A DNA stretch of 64,000 nt from JAICYJ01 sp038212095. Lineage in GTDB: Bacteria > Actinomycetota > Thermoleophilia > Gaiellales > JAICJC01. Positions 8,233-15,682 of this stretch are shown piece by piece (within the stretch, counting starts at the first letter, position 1; every line of letters starts with the position of its first letter). The stretch lies in contig JBBQUW010000009.1 in the NCBI GenBank assembly GCA_038212095.1, forward strand, positions 42,694 to 106,693, read 5' to 3'. The translations under genes were made by a program, and so were the position numbers. The notes under the pieces were generated by a model. That model saw only the letters and a list, made by a program, of their open reading frames with translations. It did no database searches and was not told the DNA's origin.

Positions 8233-8655
8233 TCAGGCCGGCGGCGCCGCCCGGGCCGCGCGGCGGCCGGACTCCGCCCGGGCGATCGCCAACGTCGCCA
8301 GGGCGACCGCCAGCAGCGCTCCGACGTGCTCGGCGGTGAGGCCGAAGCGCTGCAGCGGGTTGGAGCCGTCGCGCCACACCCACGCCAGGTGCGCCAGCAC
8401 CGCGACGGCGCCAATCACGGCAACGGCGTCCGCGATCGGCGCTCCCCGGCCGGTCTCGAGGTGCAGCGCGATTCGCGAGCTGATCAGCAGCGCGGCCAGC
8501 ACCGCCGCCAGCGCGATGCCATGGTCGAACGCCAGCCGACGGTGGGCGTCGATCCCGTGCGAGTCGCCCCACACGAGGCCGAGGTGAGCCAGCACGACCA
8601 GCGTCGCCGGGATGCCGGCGATGGCCGAGTACGCTCGAACGCTGGAGGCGGTCAC
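8233..8655 (-). CDS. Small four-helix membrane protein, unknown function
   Basis: A 140-residue hydrophobic protein with four predicted membrane segments (about 10-28, 40-60, 70-92, 112-130). No catalytic motif is recognised. Tryptophan/histidine pairs (LVWGDSHG, WVWRDG) end helices 1 and 3, giving an internal two-fold look. GTG 8655 is chosen because TACGAT stands 6 bases upstream and the longer reading frame would cross the divergent lipid kinase start. Function unknown. Confidence 0.65.
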   Translation of the reverse strand: MTASSVRAYSAIAGIPATLVVLAHLGLVWGDSHGIDAHRRLAFDHGIALAAVLAALLISSRIALHLETGRGAPIADAVAVIGAVAVLAHLAWVWRDGSNPLQRFGLTAEHVGALLAVALATLAIARAESGRRAARAAPPA

Positions 8656-8675
8656 GGCACTATCGTAGTCGCAGC
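8656..8675. promoter_or_regulatory. Shared bidirectional leaderless promoter
   Basis: The 20-base divergent gap holds the palindrome CTATCGTAG (8660-8668). Read rightward it gives TATCGT 9 bases before the ATG at 8676; read leftward it gives TACGAT 6 bases before the GTG at 8655. One palindromic -10 element seems to serve both genes. Confidence 0.5.
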
Positions 8676-9626
8676 ATGCGCGCCCGCCTGATCGCCAACC
8701 CCACCGCATCCGGCACCACGGGGCCGCTGGTGGACGCTGTGGCCGCGCGGCTGGCCACCGTGGTCGAAGTCGAGGTGATGCTGACCGAGCGCCACGAACA
8801 CGCGTCCGAGCTGGCCGCGCTGCCCGGCGCCGACGTGCTGGTGGCGATGGGCGGGGACGGCACGGTGAACGAGGTCGTGAACGGCATGTCGGCGGGGGTC
8901 ACGCTCGGCATCGTGCCGGCCGGGGCCACGTCGGTGTTCGCCCGCCAGCTGGGCATGCCGCGCGCGACCGCGCCCGCGGCGGCGCTGCTGGCGACCGCGA
9001 TCGCCGCCGGCTCGTCGCGGCTGGTGGGGCTGGGGTCGGCGAACGGCCGCCTCTTCACATTCTCGGCCGGGATGGGACTGGAGGCCGAGGCGACGCGAGT
9101 GGTGGACGAGGAGCGTCACAGCCGCTTCGACGGCCGGCGGCCGGGTGACCTGAAGGTGGTGTCTGCGGCGGTACGGACGCTGCGGCGGGATGGATTCGCG
9201 CTGCCCGAGCGGATGACGGTGGAGCTGGCCGGGCGGCGGCTGCGCTGCTCGTACCTCGCGGTCGCGAACCAGTACCCCTACACGTACTTCGGCCGGATAC
9301 CGGTGCGGACGGCGCCGCGGGCCGGCTTCGACACCGCGCTGGACGCGGCGGTGGTGGGCGAGTTGCGCAGCCGCGACCTGTGGCGGCTGGTCATGTACGG
9401 ACTGGTGTGGCCGATCCACGCGGGCCGCGGCGACCGCCGGGTGGCCTACCTGCACGACCTGGAGTCGCTGGACGTCACCTGCGATGTGCCGGTGCCGCTG
9501 CAGGTCGACGGCGAGTATCTCGGCCAGGTGGAACGGGTCGAGCTGCGCTACCGCCGTGACGCCGTGCGCGTGTTCACGCCGGCGGTACCCGGCCGGGCCC
9601 CGGCGCCGGTAACGGCAGGTACGTGA
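8676..9626 (+). CDS. Diacylglycerol/lipid kinase family protein (DagK catalytic domain)
   Basis: A 316-residue soluble lipid kinase that phosphorylates diacylglycerol or a related lipid using ATP. GGDGTVNEVVNG (59-70) is the nucleotide-binding signature, followed by GIVPAGATSVFARQLGMP, the family NDFAR-like region (here T-S-V-F-A-R). The C-terminal beta sandwich ends with the typical VQVDGEYLG-type segment (QVDGEYLG). Its 3' end overlaps the convergent Clp-fold protease by 53 bases. Unlike classical DagK the N of the NDxAR motif is replaced, which is common in lipid kinases of unknown substrate. Confidence 0.85.
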   Translation: MRARLIANPTASGTTGPLVDAVAARLATVVEVEVMLTERHEHASELAALPGADVLVAMGGDGTVNEVVNGMSAGVTLGIVPAGATSVFARQLGMPRATAPAAALLATAIAAGSSRLVGLGSANGRLFTFSAGMGLEAEATRVVDEERHSRFDGRRPGDLKVVSAAVRTLRRDGFALPERMTVELAGRRLRCSYLAVANQYPYTYFGRIPVRTAPRAGFDTALDAAVVGELRSRDLWRLVMYGLVWPIHAGRGDRRVAYLHDLESLDVTCDVPVPLQVDGEYLGQVERVELRYRRDAVRVFTPAVPGRAPAPVTAGT

Positions 9627-10314
9627 CGCTGGGGCGCCCGCGGGTGGCCTGCGGGAACAGCTCCATCAGGTCGTAGATCTCGCTCGGCATGTCCGGCTTG
9701 ACGTCGAGCCCGAGTTCGTTCGCGCGCTCGACCGTGATCGGGAAGTCGTGGGTGAAGTGGCCGCCGGCCAGCAGGTCGGCCAGCTCCTGGGCCTTCTCGG
9801 GCGGCATCCGGTCGTCGAGGAGACCGGTCACGAACGCGATCACCTGCCGCAGCGCCTTCTCGGCCACATCCGCCAGTACCAGGAAGCGATCGTCGATCTG
9901 GGCCGGCTGCTTGGAACGCACGACGCGCATGATCGAGGCGGCCGGCATCTCTCCCAGCTGCGGATCGACCGGTCCCAGCACGGCGTGGGCGTCCATCCGG
10001 ATCTCATCCGCCGCCAGAGCGATCAGCGTGCCGCCGCTCATCGCATAGTGAGGCACGAACACTGTCACGGGCGCTGGGTGGGCGCGGACGGCATGCGCGA
10101 TCTGTTCGGCCGCCAGCACCAGACCGCCCGGCGTGTGCAGCACCAGGTCGATCGGCGTGTCGTCCGGCGTCTGGCGGATCGCGCGCAGCACCCGCTCCGA
10201 GTCGTCGATGTCGATGAACCGCACCAGCGGCACGCCGAACAGGCCGATCTGTTCCTGGCGGTGGATGATCGTGATCACGCGGCTACCGCGCGAGCGCTGC
10301 AGGGCCGCAACCAC
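9574..10314 (-). CDS. Clp-fold serine protease (SDH/SppA-like), N-terminus cut off by a duplication
   Basis: ClpP-fold serine proteinase of the membrane-anchored SDH type. The 246 residues from the in-frame GTG at 10314 contain VITIIHRQEQ, the invariant LHTPGGLVLAAEQIA, VPHYAMSGGTLIALAADE with nucleophile Ser93, LGPVDPQLGEMPA and THDFPIT. Family members begin with a membrane helix; here that helix (MAWVLLAFLGVLFLTVIAPL) is encoded from an ATG at 10409 in another frame. Removing one copy of the 20-bp tandem repeat at 10304-10341 fuses both parts as RQRSVVAALQRSRG. As sequenced the protease is soluble or untranslated. Confidence 0.75.
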   Translation of the reverse strand: MVAALQRSRGSRVITIIHRQEQIGLFGVPLVRFIDIDDSERVLRAIRQTPDDTPIDLVLHTPGGLVLAAEQIAHAVRAHPAPVTVFVPHYAMSGGTLIALAADEIRMDAHAVLGPVDPQLGEMPAASIMRVVRSKQPAQIDDRFLVLADVAEKALRQVIAFVTGLLDDRMPPEKAQELADLLAGGHFTHDFPITVERANELGLDVKPDMPSEIYDLMELFPQATRGRPSVTYLPLPAPGPGRVPPA

Positions 10315-10409
10315 CGAGCGCGCGCCGCAACCACCGAGCGCTGCCGCATCAGCGGCGCGATCACGGTCAGAAACAGCACTCCGAGGAAAGCGAGCAGCAC
10401 CCAGGCCAT
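10275..10409 (-). pseudogene. Detached N-terminal membrane anchor of the Clp-fold protease
   Basis: From ATG 10409 the frame encodes a hydrophobic helix (about residues 2-20) and RQRSVVAA, then runs out of frame through the duplicated DNA and stops at 10275. A TAGGGT box 7 bases upstream marks this as the genuine gene start. It is a fragment of the downstream protease, not a separate gene. Confidence 0.6.
10304..10341 (+). repeat. 20-bp direct tandem duplication causing a frameshift
   Basis: The 18-mer GCCGCAACCACCGAGCGC occurs at 10304-10321 and again at 10324-10341, a period of 20 bases. Since 20 is not a multiple of three, the second copy shifts the protease reading frame. Confidence 0.9.
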
Positions 10410-10416
10410 GGCCGTG

Positions 10417-10422
10417 ACCCTA
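10417..10422 (-). promoter_or_regulatory. -10 box of the Clp-fold protease
   Basis: TAGGGT on the minus strand, 7 bases before the ATG at 10409, which supports that ATG as the original start. Confidence 0.45.
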
Positions 10423-10435
10423 CCAGGAGGTGCTC

Positions 10436-10441
10436 TATGAT
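10436..10441 (+). promoter_or_regulatory. -10 box, leaderless start of DUF4126-like gene
   Basis: TATGAT lies 9 bases before the ATG at 10451. Confidence 0.5.
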
Positions 10442-10450
10442 CTCGCCCTC

Positions 10451-10996
10451 ATGGACCTCGCAATCGCCCTCGGTCAGGGGTTCGGCCTGGCGGTGGCGGC
10501 AGGCTTCTTTGCCTCCGCACCGCTCGCCATCGCCGCCTCGGCCGCATCGCTGGGAGTGGCCGACGGCTCGCTCTCGTTCGCCAACGATCCACTGACCGTG
10601 GTGCTGCTCTGGATCGCGGCGGCGGTCGAGCTGGCGGCCGATGCGATCTGGCCCGGTGCCGAGGCCGGCGCCCGGCTGTTGCGACGGGTGGTCGGAGGCG
10701 GCTTGGCATTCGAGCTGGTAGCCGGTGACCAGGTGCCGTTCCTCGGTCTGGCGGTGGGTGCGGCGGTCGCGGCCGCGGTCGGAACCAGCCTGCGCCAGAT
10801 CAGGATGCGGGCGATCAAGGGCGGCGGCGACGCGCGCGGCACTGCGCTGATCGAAGACGGCGCCGGCGTGATGGCGGCGGTGGCCGGCGCGGTACCGTTC
10901 GTCGGCTTCCTGCTGGCGGTCGTGGCGGCGTTCCTGTTCACCCGCACGCGACGCCGGGATCGGGAGAAGTACAAGGGCCTGCGCGTCCTGCGCTGA
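10451..10996 (+). CDS. DUF4126-like integral membrane protein
   Basis: A 181-residue membrane protein. Hydrophobic segments lie near 10-38, 50-65, 85-112 and 130-160, with a basic C-terminal tail (RTRRRDREKYKG). The ELAADAIWPGAEAGARLLRRVVGG and FELVAGDQVPFLGLAVGA stretches resemble the two half-repeats of DUF4126 proteins. Function unknown. The ATG at 10451 is preferred over an upstream in-frame codon because the TATGAT box sits between them. Confidence 0.6.
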   Translation: MDLAIALGQGFGLAVAAGFFASAPLAIAASAASLGVADGSLSFANDPLTVVLLWIAAAVELAADAIWPGAEAGARLLRRVVGGGLAFELVAGDQVPFLGLAVGAAVAAAVGTSLRQIRMRAIKGGGDARGTALIEDGAGVMAAVAGAVPFVGFLLAVVAAFLFTRTRRRDREKYKGLRVLR

Positions 10997-11035
10997 CCGG
11001 GCCGCAGGTGCACCAGGGGGGGCGCCGCGCCGGTC

Positions 11036-11041
11036 TACTAT
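11036..11041 (+). promoter_or_regulatory. -10 box, leaderless start of phosphodiesterase
   Basis: TACTAT lies 6 bases before the ATG at 11048. Confidence 0.5.
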
Positions 11042-11047
11042 CACGGG

Positions 11048-12490
11048 ATGGCCAAGAAGCTGATCCTGGCGGTGATCGACGGCCTCGGGCCGGAGCTGCT
11101 GGATCGAGCGATCGCGGCCGGACGTGCTCCTAACCTCGAGCGGCTGGTGAAGCGCGGTGCGCGCACCGATACCTGCGTCTCGACCTTCCCCTCGCTGACG
11201 CCGGTCTGCCTCTCGGCGCTGATTACCGGCGCCCACCCGGCCGGGTCGGGCATCCCCAGCATGACCTGGTACCACCGCGGTGAGGGTCGCTTCGTGGAGT
11301 ACGGATCGTCCTTCCTGGCGACGCTTGCGGAGGGCACCAAGCAGATGGTCGACGACGTGCTGGTCAACCTCAACCTGCTGCACATGTCGCCTCGAGCGAC
11401 AACGGTGTTCGAGGCGCTCGAGGACGAGGGGCTCGTGACCGCGTCGGTCAACACCTTCGTCTGCCGCGGCCGCGTGCGCCACCCGATCACGCGCGAGGCG
11501 GCTCGTCGCATCGCGCGTCGGGTCGGCATCGTGGACGCCGTCTACGGCCCCACCCGATTCTTCTTCGGCGAGCTGTTCTGGTCGGATGACACCGGCGCTC
11601 CCCGCAACTTCGGCGCGTCCGTCGACCGCCACGGTGGACACGTCGGCCGCTGGCTGGTGACCCGCGACGGCTTCGACTTCCTGTTCCTCTACCTCTACGA
11701 GACCGACGCCGCTCAGCACCGCGGCGAGGACGCGGTGGGCGAGGTGGAACAGGCCGACGGCAGCCTCGGGCTGATGGTCGATGCCGCCGGCGGATGGGAT
11801 GCCTTCCTCGATCGCTACGCCGTGATGGTCGTCGCCGACCACTCGCAGAGCGCCGTCGAGCGGGGCGTGGACGTCTCCCAGCCGTTCGAGGATCTCGAGC
11901 TGTTCCGCTCGAGCCGCCACTCCGATCCCGCCCGGTGCGATCTGGCGATCGCGGCCAGCAACCGGATCGCGATGGCCTACCTGCTTCCGGCCGCCAAACT
12001 GACCGCCAGTGAGGTCGGCCACCGGTTCGCCCGGCACCCCTCCAGCGATGTGGTGATGTGGTCGGAGGGGGCATGGTTCGCGGTTCGGCGTGACGGCGGC
12101 GAGCTGCGCTTTAGGCGCGGATCCGGCGTGCTGGACGCTCGCGACAACGGCTGGGACGTCGCCGGCGATCGCGATCTGCTCGACCCGGCGCTGTATCCCA
12201 ACGCGCTGGAGCGGATCGAGGGCATCCTCACCTGCCCCGCCGCCGGCGACGTGGTCGTCTCGGCCATGCTCGGGGACGAGTTCGCCGATGCCGGCGGCGT
12301 GCACCATGCCGGCGGCGGCAGCCACGGTTCGCTGCGGGCGGAGGACTCGCTGGTTCCGCTGATCACGGCCGGATTCGAGACGGCGACCGGCCTTGGCGTG
12401 CAGCCGTCGATCACGGATCTGACGCCGCTGGCTCGCCGTCACTTTGCGGCGTCGGGTGCACGCGCTGCCGCAACAGGGTCGATCCTCTAG
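11048..12490 (+). CDS. Alkaline-phosphatase-superfamily phosphodiesterase/nucleotide pyrophosphatase
   Basis: A 480-residue metal-dependent phosphoryl transfer enzyme. Metal/nucleophile sites: Asp11 in AVIDGLGPE, Thr51 in STFPSLTPVC, an Asp in YETDAAQHRGED, VVADHSQSA (Asp-His pair) and the final HHAGGGSHGSL histidines. No signal peptide is visible, so it is cytoplasmic. The insert between about 280 and 420 is unusual and contains a region that looks like an embedded sugar/nucleotide recognition domain. Substrate is unknown; phosphonate or phospholipid head-group hydrolysis are both possible. Its stop codon lies inside the left arm of the inverted repeat at 12488. Confidence 0.75.
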   Translation: MAKKLILAVIDGLGPELLDRAIAAGRAPNLERLVKRGARTDTCVSTFPSLTPVCLSALITGAHPAGSGIPSMTWYHRGEGRFVEYGSSFLATLAEGTKQMVDDVLVNLNLLHMSPRATTVFEALEDEGLVTASVNTFVCRGRVRHPITREAARRIARRVGIVDAVYGPTRFFFGELFWSDDTGAPRNFGASVDRHGGHVGRWLVTRDGFDFLFLYLYETDAAQHRGEDAVGEVEQADGSLGLMVDAAGGWDAFLDRYAVMVVADHSQSAVERGVDVSQPFEDLELFRSSRHSDPARCDLAIAASNRIAMAYLLPAAKLTASEVGHRFARHPSSDVVMWSEGAWFAVRRDGGELRFRRGSGVLDARDNGWDVAGDRDLLDPALYPNALERIEGILTCPAAGDVVVSAMLGDEFADAGGVHHAGGGSHGSLRAEDSLVPLITAGFETATGLGVQPSITDLTPLARRHFAASGARAAATGSIL

Positions 12491-12591
12491 ATGGTTGATT
12501 CCACGGGATGTGTGGTTGCTGGACGCAGGATGGCGTCTGGGACGGCCCAGACCGGTGCCACAGCCGCGCAGCTCGTGGAATCAATCATCTA
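12488..12591 (+). other. Nested inverted-repeat element (candidate structured RNA)
   Basis: Eighteen-base arms at 12488-12505 and 12574-12591 are complementary except one position (TAGATGGTTGATTCCACG against its partner). Inside, TGTGG (12511-12515) pairs with CCACA (12558-12562) and GTCTGGG (12535-12541) pairs with CCCAGAC (12546-12552) around an ACGG loop. No U-run follows, so it is not a classical terminator. It lies between two co-oriented genes and its end overlaps the -10 box of gtrA. Confidence 0.65.
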
Positions 12592-12595
12592 AGCT
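12590..12595 (+). promoter_or_regulatory. -10 box, leaderless start of gtrA-like gene
   Basis: TAAGCT lies 7 bases before the ATG at 12603 and shares its first two bases with the right arm of the inverted repeat. Confidence 0.45.
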
Positions 12596-12602
12596 CTGCT
12601 CG

Positions 12603-13052
12603 ATGAAGGATGCTCGCAGCGACGCCGTCCGGGTCGGCCTCAAGGGTCACGCCCGGCGATTCCACGTCGGTGCCAGGCACCCCGCGAACTGGCTCGAACT
12701 TGTGCGCTTCTGCGTCGTTGGCGGCTCCGGATACGTGGTCAACGTCGGCCTGTTCTGGCTCGCCTATCGCGACCTGCCGTACCTGGTGGCGTTCGTGATC
12801 GCGTTCGCGGTTGCGGCAACCAGCAACTTCATCTGGAACCGTCTGTGGACGTTCAAGATCGAGCATGGCGTTCCCCATGTCCAGTACGCCCGCTTCCTCG
12901 CCGTCAGCCTGCTCGCTCTCGCCATCGATCTGGTGGCGCTGGCCCTGCTGGTGGAGGTTGCAGGCGTGCACAAGCCGGTCGCGGCCGCGATCGCAATCGT
13001 GGTGGCGACTCCCATCAGCTTCCTTGGCAACAAGCTCTGGAGCTTTAGCTAG
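12603..13052 (+). CDS. GtrA-family membrane protein
   Basis: A 149-residue GtrA-like protein with four membrane helices (about 30-50, 55-75, 92-115, 120-142) and the family motifs RFCVVGGSGYVVNVGLFW and FIWNRLWTF / FLGNKLWSFS that end the two helical hairpins. GtrA proteins are thought to flip polyprenyl-phosphate sugars across the membrane. The ATG 12603 follows a TAAGCT box. It overlaps or abuts the membrane glycosyltransferase gene, the expected partner that would use the flipped donor. Confidence 0.85.
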   Translation: MKDARSDAVRVGLKGHARRFHVGARHPANWLELVRFCVVGGSGYVVNVGLFWLAYRDLPYLVAFVIAFAVAATSNFIWNRLWTFKIEHGVPHVQYARFLAVSLLALAIDLVALALLVEVAGVHKPVAAAIAIVVATPISFLGNKLWSFS

Positions 13053-14913
13053 GTACGCCCTCCTGGCGTTGCTGGCGCTGCTGCTGGCGCCGGCCGTCGC
13101 GCGGGCGGACACGGCCAGGACGCTGACGGTGCGCCAAGTGATCGCGATCGCGGCCGCTGACCCGGCGGTGGCGCCGATCCTGCTGCAGAATCCGGGCGCG
13201 CACTGGGAGGTGATCTACGACCACCAGCGAGGCACGTGGTCGGCGGCGCTGGAGGTGAAGGGCCTGCACACCGTGCTCGCCGCCTTCACCATCCGGGACG
13301 CAAACAGCGCGGTGCTGGCACGTCACATCCCGTCGGCGCTCGGGCCTCCCCGGCTGTCAAGCGACCAAGCGGTCAAGCTCGCCCGCAGGTCAGGTGCGCT
13401 GCGCGGCTGGACCGCGCTCTACACGGGAGTGCACGGGCAGGCCACGCTTGGTGACGACCGCGTGTGGACGGTGCGGTTCGACGACGGCGGTGGCAAGGAG
13501 GTCGCCGAGGCGCGGGTCTACGACACCTCGATGTCGCTGCTTGGCGTGCGCACCGGGCCGCAGGTCGACTGGCAGCTGGCGCGTGGCCAGCCCGACTCCT
13601 ACGGACGGCTGGTCAACCGCTGGTGGGTGTTCCTTCCGCTGTGTGCGATCTTCCTGGCCGGCCTGATCGATTGGCGGCGGCCGGTCTCGCTGCGCACGCT
13701 CGACCTGCTGGCGCTGCTCTCGTTTGGCATCTCGCTGATCTGGTTCGTGCGTGGCGACGTGTTCTGGTCGACGCCGCTGGTCTACCCGCCGCTGGTGTAT
13801 CTGCTCGCGCGGATGCTGGGCGTCGGCTTCACGCATCGTCCGCGGCATGTCGAGATCGGCTCCACCCATGCGCTGCTGCTGGTCGCCGTCACGTTCGCCC
13901 TGATCGGGTTTCGGCTGGGGCTGAACAACCAGAACTCGAACATCCTCGACGTCGGCTACGCCGGGGTGGTGGGTGCCGATCGTGTGATGCACGGCACGCT
14001 GCCCTATGGCCACATGCCAACCCGCAGCGGCACCGAGTGTGCCGGGCGTTACTCCAACGGCGATCCGATCGGCTACGTGCAGTCGACCAGCGGCCGCTGC
14101 GAGTCGCCGATCGAGTCCGGCGATACCTACGGTCCGACGGTCTACCTGGCATACGTACCGTTCGTGGCCATCTTCGGTTGGAGTGGGTTGTGGGACAGCC
14201 TTCCCGCCGCGCACGTCGCCGCTTCGGCATTCGATCTGCTGACGATGGCCGGTCTGTTCGTCGCCGGTTGGCGTTTTCGATCCGCCCGGCTGGGCGTGAT
14301 GCTCGCCTTCGCCTGGGCGGCTGACCCGTTCACCCTGTATGCGCTCAACATGAACACCAACGACGCCCTGGTGGGGGCGCTGCTGACATGGATGATCGCG
14401 GCCCTCTCGCTGCCCGGTGTGCGAGGGGTGCTGCTGGCGGCGGCCGGCTTGACCAAGTTCGGTCCGCTCGCGGTGGTGCCGCTGATGCTCTCGCTGCGCC
14501 GCCGGTCGGCGACGGCGGTCGGACTGCTGTCGGGAGCGGTGCTGCTGCTCTCGATGCTGGCCCTCGACGGCAACGGCCTGCGGCTGTTCTGGGATCGCAC
14601 GATCGACTACCAGCTGGGTCGGGTGACGCCGCTCTCGATCTGGACGATCGGCAGCTATCACCCCGGCTGGTACAGCCTGCACTGGCTGCAGCAGGCGCTG
14701 CAGGTGGCGGTGGTACTGGGCTGCCTGCTGCTGGGAGTGCTGCCGCGCGGCGAGAAGGACGCAGCGCAGGTGGCCGCCCTCGCGGCGGCGGCCGTGATCT
14801 CCACCCAGCTCGTCTCGAGCTACTGGTTCTACCCCTACATCTGCTGGTGGCTGCCGCTGGTGCTGCTTGGCCTGCTGCTGCCGCGCGCCGAGCGGGGGCT
14901 CACTCCACGCTGA
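13024..14913 (+). CDS. Polytopic membrane glycosyltransferase-like protein with extracytoplasmic N-terminal domain
   Basis: About 629 residues. A signal-like stretch (ARYALLALLALLLAPAVARA) precedes a ~160-residue extracytoplasmic domain with two PepSY-like beta repeats (HWEVIYDHQRGTWSAALEV; VWTVRFDDGGGKEVAEARVYD). From about residue 210 there are ten or more membrane helices resembling GT-C/GT87 mannosyltransferases, including LNMNTNDALVGALL and LTKFGPLAVVPL. The start is uncertain: TTG 13024 inside gtrA is chosen because it adds a positive residue before the hydrophobic core; TTG 13069 is an alternative. Coupled to gtrA, suggesting lipid-linked sugar transfer outside the membrane. Confidence 0.7.
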   Translation: MATSSGALARYALLALLALLLAPAVARADTARTLTVRQVIAIAAADPAVAPILLQNPGAHWEVIYDHQRGTWSAALEVKGLHTVLAAFTIRDANSAVLARHIPSALGPPRLSSDQAVKLARRSGALRGWTALYTGVHGQATLGDDRVWTVRFDDGGGKEVAEARVYDTSMSLLGVRTGPQVDWQLARGQPDSYGRLVNRWWVFLPLCAIFLAGLIDWRRPVSLRTLDLLALLSFGISLIWFVRGDVFWSTPLVYPPLVYLLARMLGVGFTHRPRHVEIGSTHALLLVAVTFALIGFRLGLNNQNSNILDVGYAGVVGADRVMHGTLPYGHMPTRSGTECAGRYSNGDPIGYVQSTSGRCESPIESGDTYGPTVYLAYVPFVAIFGWSGLWDSLPAAHVAASAFDLLTMAGLFVAGWRFRSARLGVMLAFAWAADPFTLYALNMNTNDALVGALLTWMIAALSLPGVRGVLLAAAGLTKFGPLAVVPLMLSLRRRSATAVGLLSGAVLLLSMLALDGNGLRLFWDRTIDYQLGRVTPLSIWTIGSYHPGWYSLHWLQQALQVAVVLGCLLLGVLPRGEKDAAQVAALAAAAVISTQLVSSYWFYPYICWWLPLVLLGLLLPRAERGLTPR

Positions 14914-15682
14914 GCCGGAACGTCTCGATCGAGTGCGCCCGGCCGCTGGTGGCGTCGCACTCGACCACGGCGCCCTCGATCCGCACGCCGCCCTCGGCAG
15001 GCTCGAACCGCACCGGCAGTCCGGTCTGGAAGCGACGCAGGACGAGCTCCGCCTTGACGCCGATCACTGAGTCGTGCGGGCCGGTCATGCCGGCGTCAGT
15101 GAGGTAGGCCGTGCCGCCCGCGAGCAGCGTCGGGTCGTTCGTCTGAACGTGGGTGTGGGTACCCAGCACTGCGGTCACGCGACCGTCCAGCAAGCGGCCC
15201 ATCGCCACCTTCTCGCTGGTTGCCTCGGCGTGGAAGTCGACCACCACCACGGCGGCCTGCTCGCGGGCCTCGGCGGCCAGTCGCGTCGCGACCTCGAACG
15301 GGCTGCGGGCGGCGTCCAAAAACAGCTGACCGATCAGGTTGATCACCGCGACCGGCACGCCCTCACGGGTGCGAACGATGGTGCTGCCGTGGCCAGGAGC
15401 GGCGACGGCGAGGTTGGCCGGCCGCAGGATGCGGGGATCGGCGTCGAGGAACGGGTACACCTCACGCTGCCGGTAGGCGTGGTTGCCGAGCGTGATCGCA
15501 TCCACGCCGGCGGCGAACAGCCGGGTGGCGATGCGGCTGGTGATGCCGACCCCGTCGGCGGAGTTCTCGCCGTTGGCGATCACCAGGTCGAGCGCCATCG
15601 TCTCGCGCAGGTCTGGCAGGCGCAGCTCGACCGCCCTGCGGCCGGGCGCGCCGAAGATGTCGGCGATGAACAGGATCCTCAA
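14900..15682 (-). CDS. YmdB-family metallophosphoesterase
   Basis: A 260-residue TIGR00282-type metallophosphoesterase; YmdB of Bacillus hydrolyses cyclic nucleotides and affects RNA and biofilm control. Metal motifs: IADIFGAPGR at the N-terminus, IANGENSADG, LGNHAYRQRE (a Trp-Asp pair follows GNH in many homologues, here Ala-Tyr), VDFHAEATSEK and LGTHTHVQTND. The TTG at 15682 overlaps the stop of the upstream gene (TTGA), so translation is coupled. It is convergent with the glycosyltransferase gene, overlapping by 14 bases. Confidence 0.9.
   Translation of the reverse strand: MRILFIADIFGAPGRRAVELRLPDLRETMALDLVIANGENSADGVGITSRIATRLFAAGVDAITLGNHAYRQREVYPFLDADPRILRPANLAVAAPGHGSTIVRTREGVPVAVINLIGQLFLDAARSPFEVATRLAAEAREQAAVVVVDFHAEATSEKVAMGRLLDGRVTAVLGTHTHVQTNDPTLLAGGTAYLTDAGMTGPHDSVIGVKAELVLRRFQTGLPVRFEPAEGGVRIEGAVVECDATSGRAHSIETFRLSVE

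Noticed and set aside
10367..12442. Long minus-strand open frame opposite the phosphodiesterase and DUF4126 genes
   Set aside because: Shadow of GC-rich codon use; Arg/Gln/His-rich with no domain, while the plus strand holds clear families.
12501..12670. ATTCCACG repeats as a dispersed element, since the motif recurs near 12660
   Set aside because: The second occurrence shares only about eight bases inside the gtrA coding region, compatible with chance.
13390..14682. 430-codon minus-strand frame opposite the membrane glycosyltransferase
   Set aside because: Same shadow effect; no start context, no family likeness.
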